In this document: in pieces, positions 56,612 to 64,000 of the stretch
Layout: every line of letters starts with the position of its first letter
How positions within the stretch are numbered: position 1 is the stretch's first letter
Origin: an uncultured Bacteroidota bacterium
GTDB lineage: Bacteria; Bacteroidota; Bacteroidia; AKYH767-A; OLB10
Direction: 5' to 3'
Assembly: GCA_900696575.1 (NCBI GenBank)
Contig: CAADHD010000033.1
Location: 1 to 64,000 of the forward strand
Length of the DNA stretch: 64,000 nt
Made by a program: the position numbers and the translations under genes
Notes under the pieces: model-generated
What the model saw: the letters and a program-made list of their open reading frames with translations, nothing else
Database searches by the model: none
What the model was told of the DNA's origin: nothing

Positions 56612-59600
56612 CGTACCACTGTTAATCGTCCTGTTATTCCTTTGTCTTCAAAACTGAACCGAACAACGTATGAACCTTCGGCTAAAGAGCGGACATCCAT
56701 AAAATATCCGTTTTCAGAAACTGCATCATCTGCTGCTTTGCTTAAAACCAGCCTTCCGGTCAGATCATATATTCCTATTTCTGCATCTGTGAACTCAGTT
56801 TCTATTAGCGGATAAACGGAAATGTATGCTGAGGCAGGATTAGGCGAAACCATTAGTTGTTCTTCGGTTATCCATTCTTCCAAACCTGCAGCATTGATTT
56901 TGCAAGGAACTGAAACAGTAATTCCTGCTTGTGAAACTTTGGTGCAGCCATTAGGATCAGTTGCACGAACCTTATAAGTGCCTGCTCTTTTTGCATAGTA
57001 AACCGTATCAGTAGCTCCGGCCTGATCTACACCATTTCTTCTCCATTGGTAAGTATATCCTGTCAACGGACTGACATAAAGCATTACGCTGTCGCCATTG
57101 CAGAATGTGGTGCTGCCATCCGCCTGAATTACCGGGTTCACCACCTGCCTTACCACGATTTTTTTGATGGCTGAAGTTTTGGAGCAACCGGTGCTGCGTG
57201 TTACGGTTACTTTGTAATTTCCCGAACCTGTGGCTGTGTAGGAAGACTGGGTGGCTCCTGAAACTGGCACATTATTCTTTAGCCATTGGTATGTTAAATT
57301 ATTTCCGGTGTTTGCCGAAAGCAAAACGGATGTTCCAGAACAGACCGAATCCGTACCACTGGGTGTGATAGTAGCTGAAGGTTTTCCGCCTACGGTTATA
57401 TATGCAGTTTTGGTGGTAGAATTTGTTCCTCCAAAATTTTCTGTTTGTAAAGTAACACTGTAAGTGCCAATTGTATTGTAAGTCACCAACGGGTTTTTAA
57501 GGGTTGAGTTGAGAGGAGTGCCTCCGTCAAAAGTCCATGTATAATAATCGGGTAAACCGGTTGAGACGTCAGTGAATTGTACCTGATCGCCAATACATAC
57601 AAAAAACTTATCGGCAGTAAAGTCAGGCTGAGGTGCATTACAGGCCGGATAAATATTCTGTTCAACAAAAGATGACAATCCTTCTGCATCAGTAACGGTA
57701 AGTTTTATACGGTACCAGTATGTTTCGACCGAATCGCAGCCTACCGGAGTAATGAATGCAAAAGTATTTCTGTTGGTATCGGGCGCTTCGGGGTGGTTGT
57801 GGCTGTTATGATGAAGCGCTAATTGCCATGAATAAAATAACTGAGACGGTCCGTGTTCTGCATCGGTAACCTGTGCCTGCAGTGGCAGTGAAGTGGGAAA
57901 TGACATAGAATACAAATCGCCATCCTGAAAACTGGTAATCTGAATCTGTGGTGGCGTATTGTTCACATAAACTTTAAGAGATGCAGAATCCTGCTGGCCT
58001 ATATCATCTGTTACCACTAGTTTAATCAGGTAAGTAGCCGGATTTCCATTGGGGGTTGTAAAAGTTTTTAATGGATTCGCAAGAGTACTGGTAGTTCCAT
58101 CGCCAAAAGTCCATGCATAGGAAAGCGGAAGATTCTCGGGATCGGTTGAGTTGCTGCCGGTAAATTGTATTTCCAATGGCGAAGCACCGTAAATAATGCT
58201 CTGTTCAGCTACTGCATTGGGTGGATTATTTACAGCACCATTGTATCGCAGGCGGTTTAAGTTTGATGGATATGAAACAAAATACAACCACTGGTCTTTT
58301 GGATTGTATTCAATAAAGATACAGGGGCCTAAGCCGGTTGCAAAATCAAATACCTGTACAGGCTTATCGGAAGCATCGAACTTAAATTGCCTCATCCAGC
58401 CATGAACATAATCGGCATGAAAGTAAGTGTTCTGATACTGAAGTGGAAACTTTGTACCTGTGTACCAAACTCCGCCAACTGATGCCCCGCCTTTAAATAC
58501 AGGACCAGGAACAGGCGAATTAGGATCATTAAGGTTAATGGTTGCAGCATTGTTTCCGTTAAAAATTCCTGTTCGTGCAATGTTGTTTACATGATTCCAG
58601 TCAATTTCAGGTCGGCTATGTACAAAGCGCGGAATGCCTGATGGAATCTGAACAGCAGTACTGCAAGGGTTTGGCCATGAATACGTGTTTAAGGTAGCCT
58701 GAATAATTAAATCGCGGAAACGGAAGAAAGGTTGATTGCAACCACCTGTTCCAAATAATGGATTTGGTGCATCTCTGTTGTAAGGCGAAGCATTAAAGTA
58801 GCCGGTATGAGTGGTTAATCCTTCAAAAACGGGCCAACCGTAATTCTGAGCCGGGCCGGTGCATACATGAAGGTCTTCCCAGTTATCCCAACCAACATCG
58901 CCAATGTAAAGTACTCCCGGATTTCCGGCTGTAATGTCTGTATTTCCTGTTCCCGGTCTAAGTGTCATACGGAATGGATTTCTTAAACCCAGCGCCCATA
59001 CTCTTGATTTAGCCGAACGGGGCGCTGAAGCATCATAATAAGGATTGGTGTTTAATCCGTTTCCTGAGGTGGGATCTACTCTAAGGATTTTTCCATTTAA
59101 GCAATCAACTAACTGGCTGCGGAATGCGCCTACGTTTTCTTTTAAAACAATAATAGAATCCGTCAACGCCTGGCTCCAGTATGTTACTGCATGGCTGCCG
59201 CTGTCAATGGCTGTATAACTGGCTGCATCACCTGTTGAAACCAGAAGTGAACCATCCGTTCCAAATACCAACTGACCTCCCGAATGCGATTCGTGTAAAA
59301 CCGGTATGCCTGTTTTCTTTGTTTCGCCAATCAATATCAACCTCGAATTTGAAACTACTGTTGTAAAGTTTGTTGCAGCATTGGCCTGATAGCGTGTTAC
59401 CCTTGATATGGTAGCTGAATAATACTGATTGGTAGATGGATTGTAATTAGCCGTACCGAAGTTCATCAGATGATGCCGGTCAACAGTATAATAAAGATAG
59501 AAATAGCCATTTACCCTGAAATTGGGATCAAGGGCAAATCCGTTCAGACCATGGTCTCGCCAATCGCCCACTTCTTCGCTAATATCTATTAATGGAGCCG

Positions 59601-59850
59601 ACAGTTTAACTCCATTGGTATCAACCACCCAAACCTTTCCTGATTTTTCCCATACATACATCTGTCCGGTATTATCAAAACGGAACCCCTCTAAGTTAGT
59701 CCATGAATTGCTTACCAACTGTACCTGAAAATTGGCCGGTAATGTCTGGCTGAAGGCACTGAAACAAAGTATCAGCGAGATAATCCATATAGAAAGAATG
59801 ACAAGCAGTCTTTTATTTAAGTTCTGATTACTTAAAACAGTACGTGGCAT
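56608..59850 (-). CDS. T9SS cargo: PQQ-dependent sugar dehydrogenase-like propeller with PKD/Ig domains
   Basis: A 1080-residue protein with a long signal peptide (RLLVILSIWIISLILCFSAFSQ). Residues ~40-510 are a soluble glucose/sorbosone dehydrogenase-like beta-propeller (SGKVWVVDTNG, GLNGFALDPNFRVNGYFYLYY, LHESHSGGQLVFGTDGSLLV, RVWALGLRNPFRM). PKD (YAWTFGDGTTST, ~575-600; YYTWTFDGGTP further on) and Ig-like repeats follow. The type A sorting domain closes (VSPNPASAYISVYP, LAEGSYVVRFSFED). Likely a surface PQQ or sugar oxidoreductase, or a binding propeller. Start at the ATG at 59850; the open frame to 60006 lies in the divergent control region. Confidence 0.87.
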   Translation of the reverse strand: MPRTVLSNQNLNKRLLVILSIWIISLILCFSAFSQTLPANFQVQLVSNSWTNLEGFRFDNTGQMYVWEKSGKVWVVDTNGVKLSAPLIDISEEVGDWRDHGLNGFALDPNFRVNGYFYLYYTVDRHHLMNFGTANYNPSTNQYYSATISRVTRYQANAATNFTTVVSNSRLILIGETKKTGIPVLHESHSGGQLVFGTDGSLLVSTGDAASYTAIDSGSHAVTYWSQALTDSIIVLKENVGAFRSQLVDCLNGKILRVDPTSGNGLNTNPYYDASAPRSAKSRVWALGLRNPFRMTLRPGTGNTDITAGNPGVLYIGDVGWDNWEDLHVCTGPAQNYGWPVFEGLTTHTGYFNASPYNRDAPNPLFGTGGCNQPFFRFRDLIIQATLNTYSWPNPCSTAVQIPSGIPRFVHSRPEIDWNHVNNIARTGIFNGNNAATINLNDPNSPVPGPVFKGGASVGGVWYTGTKFPLQYQNTYFHADYVHGWMRQFKFDASDKPVQVFDFATGLGPCIFIEYNPKDQWLYFVSYPSNLNRLRYNGAVNNPPNAVAEQSIIYGASPLEIQFTGSNSTDPENLPLSYAWTFGDGTTSTLANPLKTFTTPNGNPATYLIKLVVTDDIGQQDSASLKVYVNNTPPQIQITSFQDGDLYSMSFPTSLPLQAQVTDAEHGPSQLFYSWQLALHHNSHNHPEAPDTNRNTFAFITPVGCDSVETYWYRIKLTVTDAEGLSSFVEQNIYPACNAPQPDFTADKFFVCIGDQVQFTDVSTGLPDYYTWTFDGGTPLNSTLKNPLVTYNTIGTYSVTLQTENFGGTNSTTKTAYITVGGKPSATITPSGTDSVCSGTSVLLSANTGNNLTYQWLKNNVPVSGATQSSYTATGSGNYKVTVTRSTGCSKTSAIKKIVVRQVVNPVIQADGSTTFCNGDSVMLYVSPLTGYTYQWRRNGVDQAGATDTVYYAKRAGTYKVRATDPNGCTKVSQAGITVSVPCKINAAGLEEWITEEQLMVSPNPASAYISVYPLIETEFTDAEIGIYDLTGRLVLSKAADDAVSENGYFMDVRSLAEGSYVVRFSFEDKGITGRLTVVR

Positions 59851-59931
59851 TTGGTTGATTAATTTTAGAGAGTGTGTTTTGGTAAGAGGCAATGCAACAT
59901 AAATAATATTTAACCTTCCTCCAGAAATTAT

Positions 59932-59961
59932 TTGGTTAACAATAGTCAACAGTTGGTTAAC
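59932..59961. promoter_or_regulatory. Tandem operator-like direct repeats
   Basis: TTGGTTAAC occurs at 59932-59940 and 59953-59961, exactly 21 bases (two helical turns) apart; the second extends to the palindrome GGTTAACC. The site lies about 80-110 bases upstream of the sugar-dehydrogenase-like gene (minus strand) and about 110-140 bases upstream of the FKBP gene (plus strand). It fits binding of a regulator to one DNA face. Confidence 0.45.
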
Positions 59962-60072
59962 CGGTATTTTTAACTGAAAGGGTTCATTAAACAAGATGTT
60001 ATTCACAGTCTGTTAATTTAAAAATGGCACTTAATGGTTAAAGTCTATATTCGCACGCTCAAAAAAATCAAA

Positions 60073-60765
60073 ATGAAACTCAAACAATCAATTGCTATTG
60101 GCTTTATGAGTATGATCGCATTTACATCATGCAATGGCCAGAAAGGAACAGAAACCAAAACAACAATGAACAACACTAAGGACTCGGTTAGTTATGCATT
60201 GGGCGTATCCATTGCCTCTAACCTTAAGAAAAACGGATTTGACGGCCTTGACCTCAATCTTTTAAACACTGCCATGAAAGAAGTTTACAATGGTGCTGCA
60301 CCAAAAATTTCTGTGGAAAATGCCGATATGGTTATTCAGGATTTTATGATGAAAGCCAAAGCCGAAAAAGGAAAAGCAGCTGTTGAAAAAGGACAAAAGT
60401 TTCTTGAAGAAAACAGTAAGAAACCCGGAGTAGTAACCCTTCCCAGCGGCCTGCAATACCAAATTATTAAAGAAGGAAGCGGGCCTAAACCTGCTTTGAC
60501 TGACAAAGTAACCACTCATTATCACGGTACCTTGATTGACGGAACCGTCTTCGATAGCTCTGTTGATCGGGGTCAACCTGCTCAGTTCGGAATTAATCAG
60601 GTTATCCCTGGTTGGACGGAAGCATTGCAATTAATGCCTGTAGGTTCTAAATGGAAACTTTTTATTCCGTCTAATCTAGCATATGGCGACAGAGGTGCCG
60701 GTGGCGCTATAGGACCAAATGAAACTTTAATTTTTGAAGTTGAGTTGATCTCGATTGACAAATAA
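60073..60765 (+). CDS. FKBP-type peptidyl-prolyl isomerase lipoprotein (Mip/FklB-like)
   Basis: A 230-residue lipoprotein ([20 protein letters not shown]; lipobox IAFTSC). An N-terminal dimerisation-type region (~40-130, [42 protein letters not shown]) is followed by an FKBP domain (~145-230): [55 protein letters not shown]. It speeds prolyl isomerisation during folding of exported proteins. The ATG at 60073 is chosen for the signal peptide. A terminator follows. Confidence 0.94.
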   Translation: MKLKQSIAIGFMSMIAFTSCNGQKGTETKTTMNNTKDSVSYALGVSIASNLKKNGFDGLDLNLLNTAMKEVYNGAAPKISVENADMVIQDFMMKAKAEKGKAAVEKGQKFLEENSKKPGVVTLPSGLQYQIIKEGSGPKPALTDKVTTHYHGTLIDGTVFDSSVDRGQPAQFGINQVIPGWTEALQLMPVGSKWKLFIPSNLAYGDRGAGGAIGPNETLIFEVELISIDK

Positions 60766-60786
60766 CTCTTGCAATAGCTAAAAAGA

Positions 60787-60817
60787 AAAACTGCAGCTAT
60801 TCAGTTGCAGTTTTTTT
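60787..60817 (+). terminator. Rho-independent terminator after the FKBP gene
   Basis: AAAACTGCA (60787-60795) and TGCAGTTTT (60806-60814) form a 9-bp stem with a 10-base loop, followed by more T (seven in a row from 60811). It lies 21 bases after the stop. Confidence 0.85.
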
Positions 60818-60887
60818 ATTTCGTCAGTACTTTCAGGAGGATTATTAAATTACTGTTACCTGAATAATTCCTTACCAAATATCTCCT

Positions 60888-60895
60888 TAGTTTTG
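60888..60895 (+). promoter_or_regulatory. -7 promoter element of the TonB receptor operon
   Basis: TAGTTTTG matches TAnnTTTG, 37 bases before the ATG at 60933. Confidence 0.6.
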
Positions 60896-60932
60896 GCGCG
60901 CCAATAAACGGACTACTACTGCCCGAACTTCT

Positions 60933-63701
60933 ATGAAAATAAAACAATCACTGCTGGCTTTTTTATGCTTTTCCTCTTTTTGCTCCTTCTCACAGAATGC
61001 CGAAGTTAAAGGCATTGTTCATGACGAGTCAGGCAGAAAAATAGCAGAAGCAGTTGTTCAATTATTACCGGCTTCCATTTCATCAAACACCGATGTCAAC
61101 GGCACTTTCCATTTGAAAGAAGTAGCTTATGGAAATTACACCTTGCAAATAAGTTATCCCGGTAAAGCATTGTTCGTTCAGCAATTATCAGTTGACAAGC
61201 CTTTAATTGAATTGAACGATATTGAACTAAGGGTTGATATTCAGCAAACAACAGATGATATTCCTGTAGTTTCTTTAAGTGAGGATGATTTAAAACCCAC
61301 CTTGAGCAGCAATGTTTCAACTGTACTCTCTGCCTCGCGCGACCCGTTTATTGCAGCCGCCAGTTTTAATTTCAGTATTGCCCGTTTCAGAATGCGGGGT
61401 TATGACGATGAAAATTCTTTTACCCTGATGAATGGAGCACCCATGACTGACCTTGTTACCGGCCGGAACATGTACTACTCATGGAGCGGACTTAATGATG
61501 TAATGCGTGCACGCGAAAACACCTATGGCTTAGCCGCTTCAAATTTTTCTTTTGGCGGTGTAGGCGGGTCCTCTTCTATTGACAGCCGGGCTTCTAGGCA
61601 ACGAAAACAATTACAGGCCTCCTACTCTCTTTCTAACCGAAGTTATGACAACCGCCTGATGCTTACCTATGGCTCAGGAATCAGAAAAAACGGATGGTCT
61701 TATGCTGTTAGCGGTAGCAAACGATGGGCAAACGAAGGCTACGTTCAAGGTACATTTTATGATGGCTACAGTTACTTCGGCACTATAGAAAAACTTTTCG
61801 GAATTAAACATTCCATCTCCTTAACTGCTTACGGACTTACCACCAAAAACGGTCGCTCCTCACCGGTTGTTCAGGAACTCTATGACCTGGCAGGAACGAA
61901 TTATTATAATCCTAACTGGGGATGGCAAAACGGTAAAAAGAGAAATGCTTCGGTAGCCGATAACCAAAGTCTTACCGGCATTCTGATGCATGAATTTAAA
62001 ATTGATAACAAACAATGGTTAACCTCCTCTCTGGCTTACATCAAAGGAACTTCAAAAAACTCAGGGCTTGACTGGTACAATGCCGCTAATCCGCGGCCTG
62101 ATTATTACCGCAATCTCCCATCCTATTTTTCAGATTACCCGGCTATTCAGCAACAGTTAACCCAGCTTTACCAAAACAATGATTCTTTGCTTCAGCTTAA
62201 CTGGAATGCCATTTATGAAGCTAATTATAAAAGCGATACAACGCTGAATGATGCCAACGGCATAACAGGCAATACTGTTTCAGGCAAATGGTCGCGTTAC
62301 ATACTTGAAGACCGTGTAACCGGTAACAACATTATCACCTTCAACACTTATTACAACCGTATTCTTTCCGATGTGGTTTCACTTACAGCCGGTGCCGGTT
62401 ACCGAAAGCAGCAATCTGATTTTTATAAAGAAGTAAAAGATTTATTGGGTGGCGATTTTTATGTTAACCTTAATCAATATGCCGAAATGGATAACCCGGG
62501 TAATACGGTTGCCATTCAGAATGATTTGAATACCCCAAACCGCGTATTGAAAGAAGGCGACCGCTTTGGCTATGACTATACTGCTCACATTTCACGATTC
62601 AATGTCTGGGTGCAATTAGCTTTCAGAAAAGGAAACTTTGAAGGATTCGTTGGCGGAGAAATGACTCAGACCTCGTTTTACCGCGAAGGCAAAACCCGAA
62701 ACGGTTTGTTTACCGATAATTCTTTCGGCAACAGCGAAAAGAAATCATACGCAAACCCTGCTTTTAAAGGCGGATTGACTTACAAACTTGACGGACGAAA
62801 TTTTCTGTTTGTAAATGGTGCTGTGTTTTCGCGCGCTCCTTACTTCGACAATGCATTTTTATCACTTCGTGTAAACAACCAGTATGCACCCGGACTTACC
62901 TCCGAGAAAATAAATTCTGTTGAAGGCGGATACCTGATGAAAGCCCCGCGGATGAAAATCCGGTTGACAGGCTATTACACCAACTTTAATGACGGTGTAG
63001 AAACACGCAGTTTCTTCAATGAAGCCACCAACTCGTTCGGCAATTTAACACTCACAAACATTGACAAACGCCATCAGGGAATTGAAATAGGCATAGACCG
63101 AAATTTCGGAAAAGGCATTTCGGCCAATGCAGCCGCATCATTCGGCTACTTCTATTACGCTTCGCGCCCGCTTGGAACTTTTACCGAAGATGAAAGCACC
63201 GAGCCTTTGTTTACCAACGAAATTATTTATGCAAAAAATCTGCGTATCGGCAGCTTGCCGCAAACAGCCGCTATGGCTGGCATAAGCTACCGTTCACCTA
63301 AATTCTGGACGGTTAATCTCAGTGTAAATTATCTGGCTGATATGTTCATTGATTTCAGCCCTATACGCAGAACCGTTGAAGCGCTTGACCTGCTTGAAAG
63401 CGGAAGCGAACAGTTCGAAAAAATACTGAAACAGGAAAAAGCTGATTCAAAAGTTACGATTGACTTTTTCGGATCATGGTCTTACCGCCTTAACAATAAA
63501 ATAAAAGCACTTAAACGCAATTCATTCTTCGTTATCAATGCCGGTATTACCAACCTTCTTGATGAAAAAAATTTTAAAACGGGCGGCTTTGAACAACTGC
63601 GTTTCGATTTCAATGAACAGAATCCCGATAAATATCCGCCTAAGTATTTCTATGCTCCCGGCCGTACTTACTTCCTTAGTTTCATCTTTCGTTTTAACTG
63701 A
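60933..63701 (+). CDS. TonB-dependent outer-membrane receptor with carboxypeptidase-like N domain
   Basis: A 922-residue receptor. Signal peptide MKIKQSLLAFLCFSSFCSFS; carboxypeptidase-regulatory-like domain (~22-95, VKGIVHDESGRKIAEAVVQLLP); plug region (~105-230, FRMRGYDDENSFTLMNGAPM); then a barrel rich in aromatic strands (YVQGTFYDGYSYFGTIEKLF) ending YFLSFIFRFN with a terminal aromatic-x-N close, as in outer-membrane barrels. It imports a substrate powered by TonB. The DUF5689 lipoprotein 15 bases downstream is its likely partner. Substrate unknown. Confidence 0.92.
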   Translation: MKIKQSLLAFLCFSSFCSFSQNAEVKGIVHDESGRKIAEAVVQLLPASISSNTDVNGTFHLKEVAYGNYTLQISYPGKALFVQQLSVDKPLIELNDIELRVDIQQTTDDIPVVSLSEDDLKPTLSSNVSTVLSASRDPFIAAASFNFSIARFRMRGYDDENSFTLMNGAPMTDLVTGRNMYYSWSGLNDVMRARENTYGLAASNFSFGGVGGSSSIDSRASRQRKQLQASYSLSNRSYDNRLMLTYGSGIRKNGWSYAVSGSKRWANEGYVQGTFYDGYSYFGTIEKLFGIKHSISLTAYGLTTKNGRSSPVVQELYDLAGTNYYNPNWGWQNGKKRNASVADNQSLTGILMHEFKIDNKQWLTSSLAYIKGTSKNSGLDWYNAANPRPDYYRNLPSYFSDYPAIQQQLTQLYQNNDSLLQLNWNAIYEANYKSDTTLNDANGITGNTVSGKWSRYILEDRVTGNNIITFNTYYNRILSDVVSLTAGAGYRKQQSDFYKEVKDLLGGDFYVNLNQYAEMDNPGNTVAIQNDLNTPNRVLKEGDRFGYDYTAHISRFNVWVQLAFRKGNFEGFVGGEMTQTSFYREGKTRNGLFTDNSFGNSEKKSYANPAFKGGLTYKLDGRNFLFVNGAVFSRAPYFDNAFLSLRVNNQYAPGLTSEKINSVEGGYLMKAPRMKIRLTGYYTNFNDGVETRSFFNEATNSFGNLTLTNIDKRHQGIEIGIDRNFGKGISANAAASFGYFYYASRPLGTFTEDESTEPLFTNEIIYAKNLRIGSLPQTAAMAGISYRSPKFWTVNLSVNYLADMFIDFSPIRRTVEALDLLESGSEQFEKILKQEKADSKVTIDFFGSWSYRLNNKIKALKRNSFFVINAGITNLLDEKNFKTGGFEQLRFDFNEQNPDKYPPKYFYAPGRTYFLSFIFRFN

Positions 63702-63716
63702 TAACTTTTTTAACTC

Positions 63717-64000
63717 ATGAAAAATATACTATCTATCTTCACTTCATCAATTACGTTGGTTTCGCTTCTGGCATTCTCGTCATGTGTTAAAGACGATTTT
63801 GACGCTCCTGAAAATAACAATACAGACCCATCGGGAATTGCAGCCAACATTACCATCAAAGACCTGAAGGCCTTGTATGCCGATACTATACTGGTGGATA
63901 ATGCCACTGTTCAGATAACTGAAAACCATATCATTTCCGGTGTGGTGGTGGCTGATGATAAATCAGGTAACTTTTACAAAAGCATCATTATTCAGGATGC
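63717..64000 (+). CDS. DUF5689-type lipoprotein, 3' end missing
   Basis: The first 94 codons of a gene that runs off the window. The N terminus is a lipoprotein signal (LVSLLAFSSC; Cys ~23) followed by VKDDFDAPENN. The body has ITIKDLKALYADTIL and ISGVVVADDKSGNFYKSIII, which matches my recollection of DUF5689 (OB-fold-like surface lipoproteins encoded next to TonB receptors). It starts 15 bases after the receptor gene's stop and is surely in the same operon. Confidence 0.85.
   Translation, partial: MKNILSIFTSSITLVSLLAFSSCVKDDFDAPENNNTDPSGIAANITIKDLKALYADTILVDNATVQITENHIISGVVVADDKSGNFYKSIIIQD

Noticed and set aside
1-64000. CRISPR array, prophage, integrase, insertion sequence or toxin-antitoxin/defence island
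   Set aside because: No evenly spaced direct repeats, transposase, integrase, phage structural or recognised defence genes were seen.

Overview
The window is chromosomal DNA from a member of the Bacteroidota, probably an environmental, non-gut member of the Bacteroidia. The evidence is: many secreted proteins ending in type IX secretion (T9SS) sorting domains; a PorQ homologue; a TonB receptor followed by a DUF5689 lipoprotein; few Shine-Dalgarno-like sites; and repeated exact matches to the Bacteroidota -7 promoter element TAnnTTTG upstream of genes. I see no rRNA operon, prophage, insertion sequence or CRISPR array. Coding density is high. No protein gene appears broken; the first and last genes are cut by the window edges.

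Layout. 1-3632: two T9SS cargo proteins, the second carrying in-frame palindromic repeat insertions. 3792-6461: a 7TM-HD phosphodiesterase, the RNase P RNA and a tRNA-Ser(GGA). 6582-10329: a secreted protein of unknown function, era, and an MbnP-like/MbnH-like (copper protein/diheme enzyme) lipoprotein pair. 10388-18685: dnaK, a lipoprotein, a secreted coiled-coil protein, an intergenic region with operator-like repeats and a strong terminator, mfd and a small secreted protein. 18691-23431: porQ, glyA, a sugar nucleotidyltransferase, a DUF218 protein and a T9SS cargo. 23506-28273: a fused E1 alpha/beta dehydrogenase, two universal stress proteins and a nucleoside phosphorylase, with interlocked promoters. 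28290-38646: two related giant T9SS beta-helix proteins; the first is preceded by a structured leader, the second lies between two membrane-anchored proteins in a compact operon. 38739-45690: housekeeping genes (mscL, serC, lipA, gapA, aroC) with a DUF3078 protein and an MFS transporter. 45906-56611: a very large secreted protein, a VOC protein, recR, a glycosyltransferase fusion, a nitronate monooxygenase/FabK-like enzyme, a lysyl-oxidase-like T9SS protein and a DUF2007-like protein. 56608-64000: a sugar-dehydrogenase-like T9SS protein, an FKBP lipoprotein, and a TonB receptor/DUF5689 pair running off the end.

How it fits together. Much of the non-housekeeping content serves the cell surface: PorQ belongs to the T9SS machine and at least six genes here encode probable cargo. 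Thirteen exact TAnnTTTG boxes can be placed before genes; three also have a -33 TTG at the expected spacing. Two of the boxes lie five bases before a start codon, which suggests leaderless mRNAs. No single undescribed system is proven. The best candidates are the TM/beta-helix/TM operon (33767-38646), the double-hairpin leader at 28290-28377, the face-to-face promoters at 27347-27416, and the palindromic element inserted inside a T9SS sorting domain. All functions are inferred from sequence features read by eye; no database search was run.
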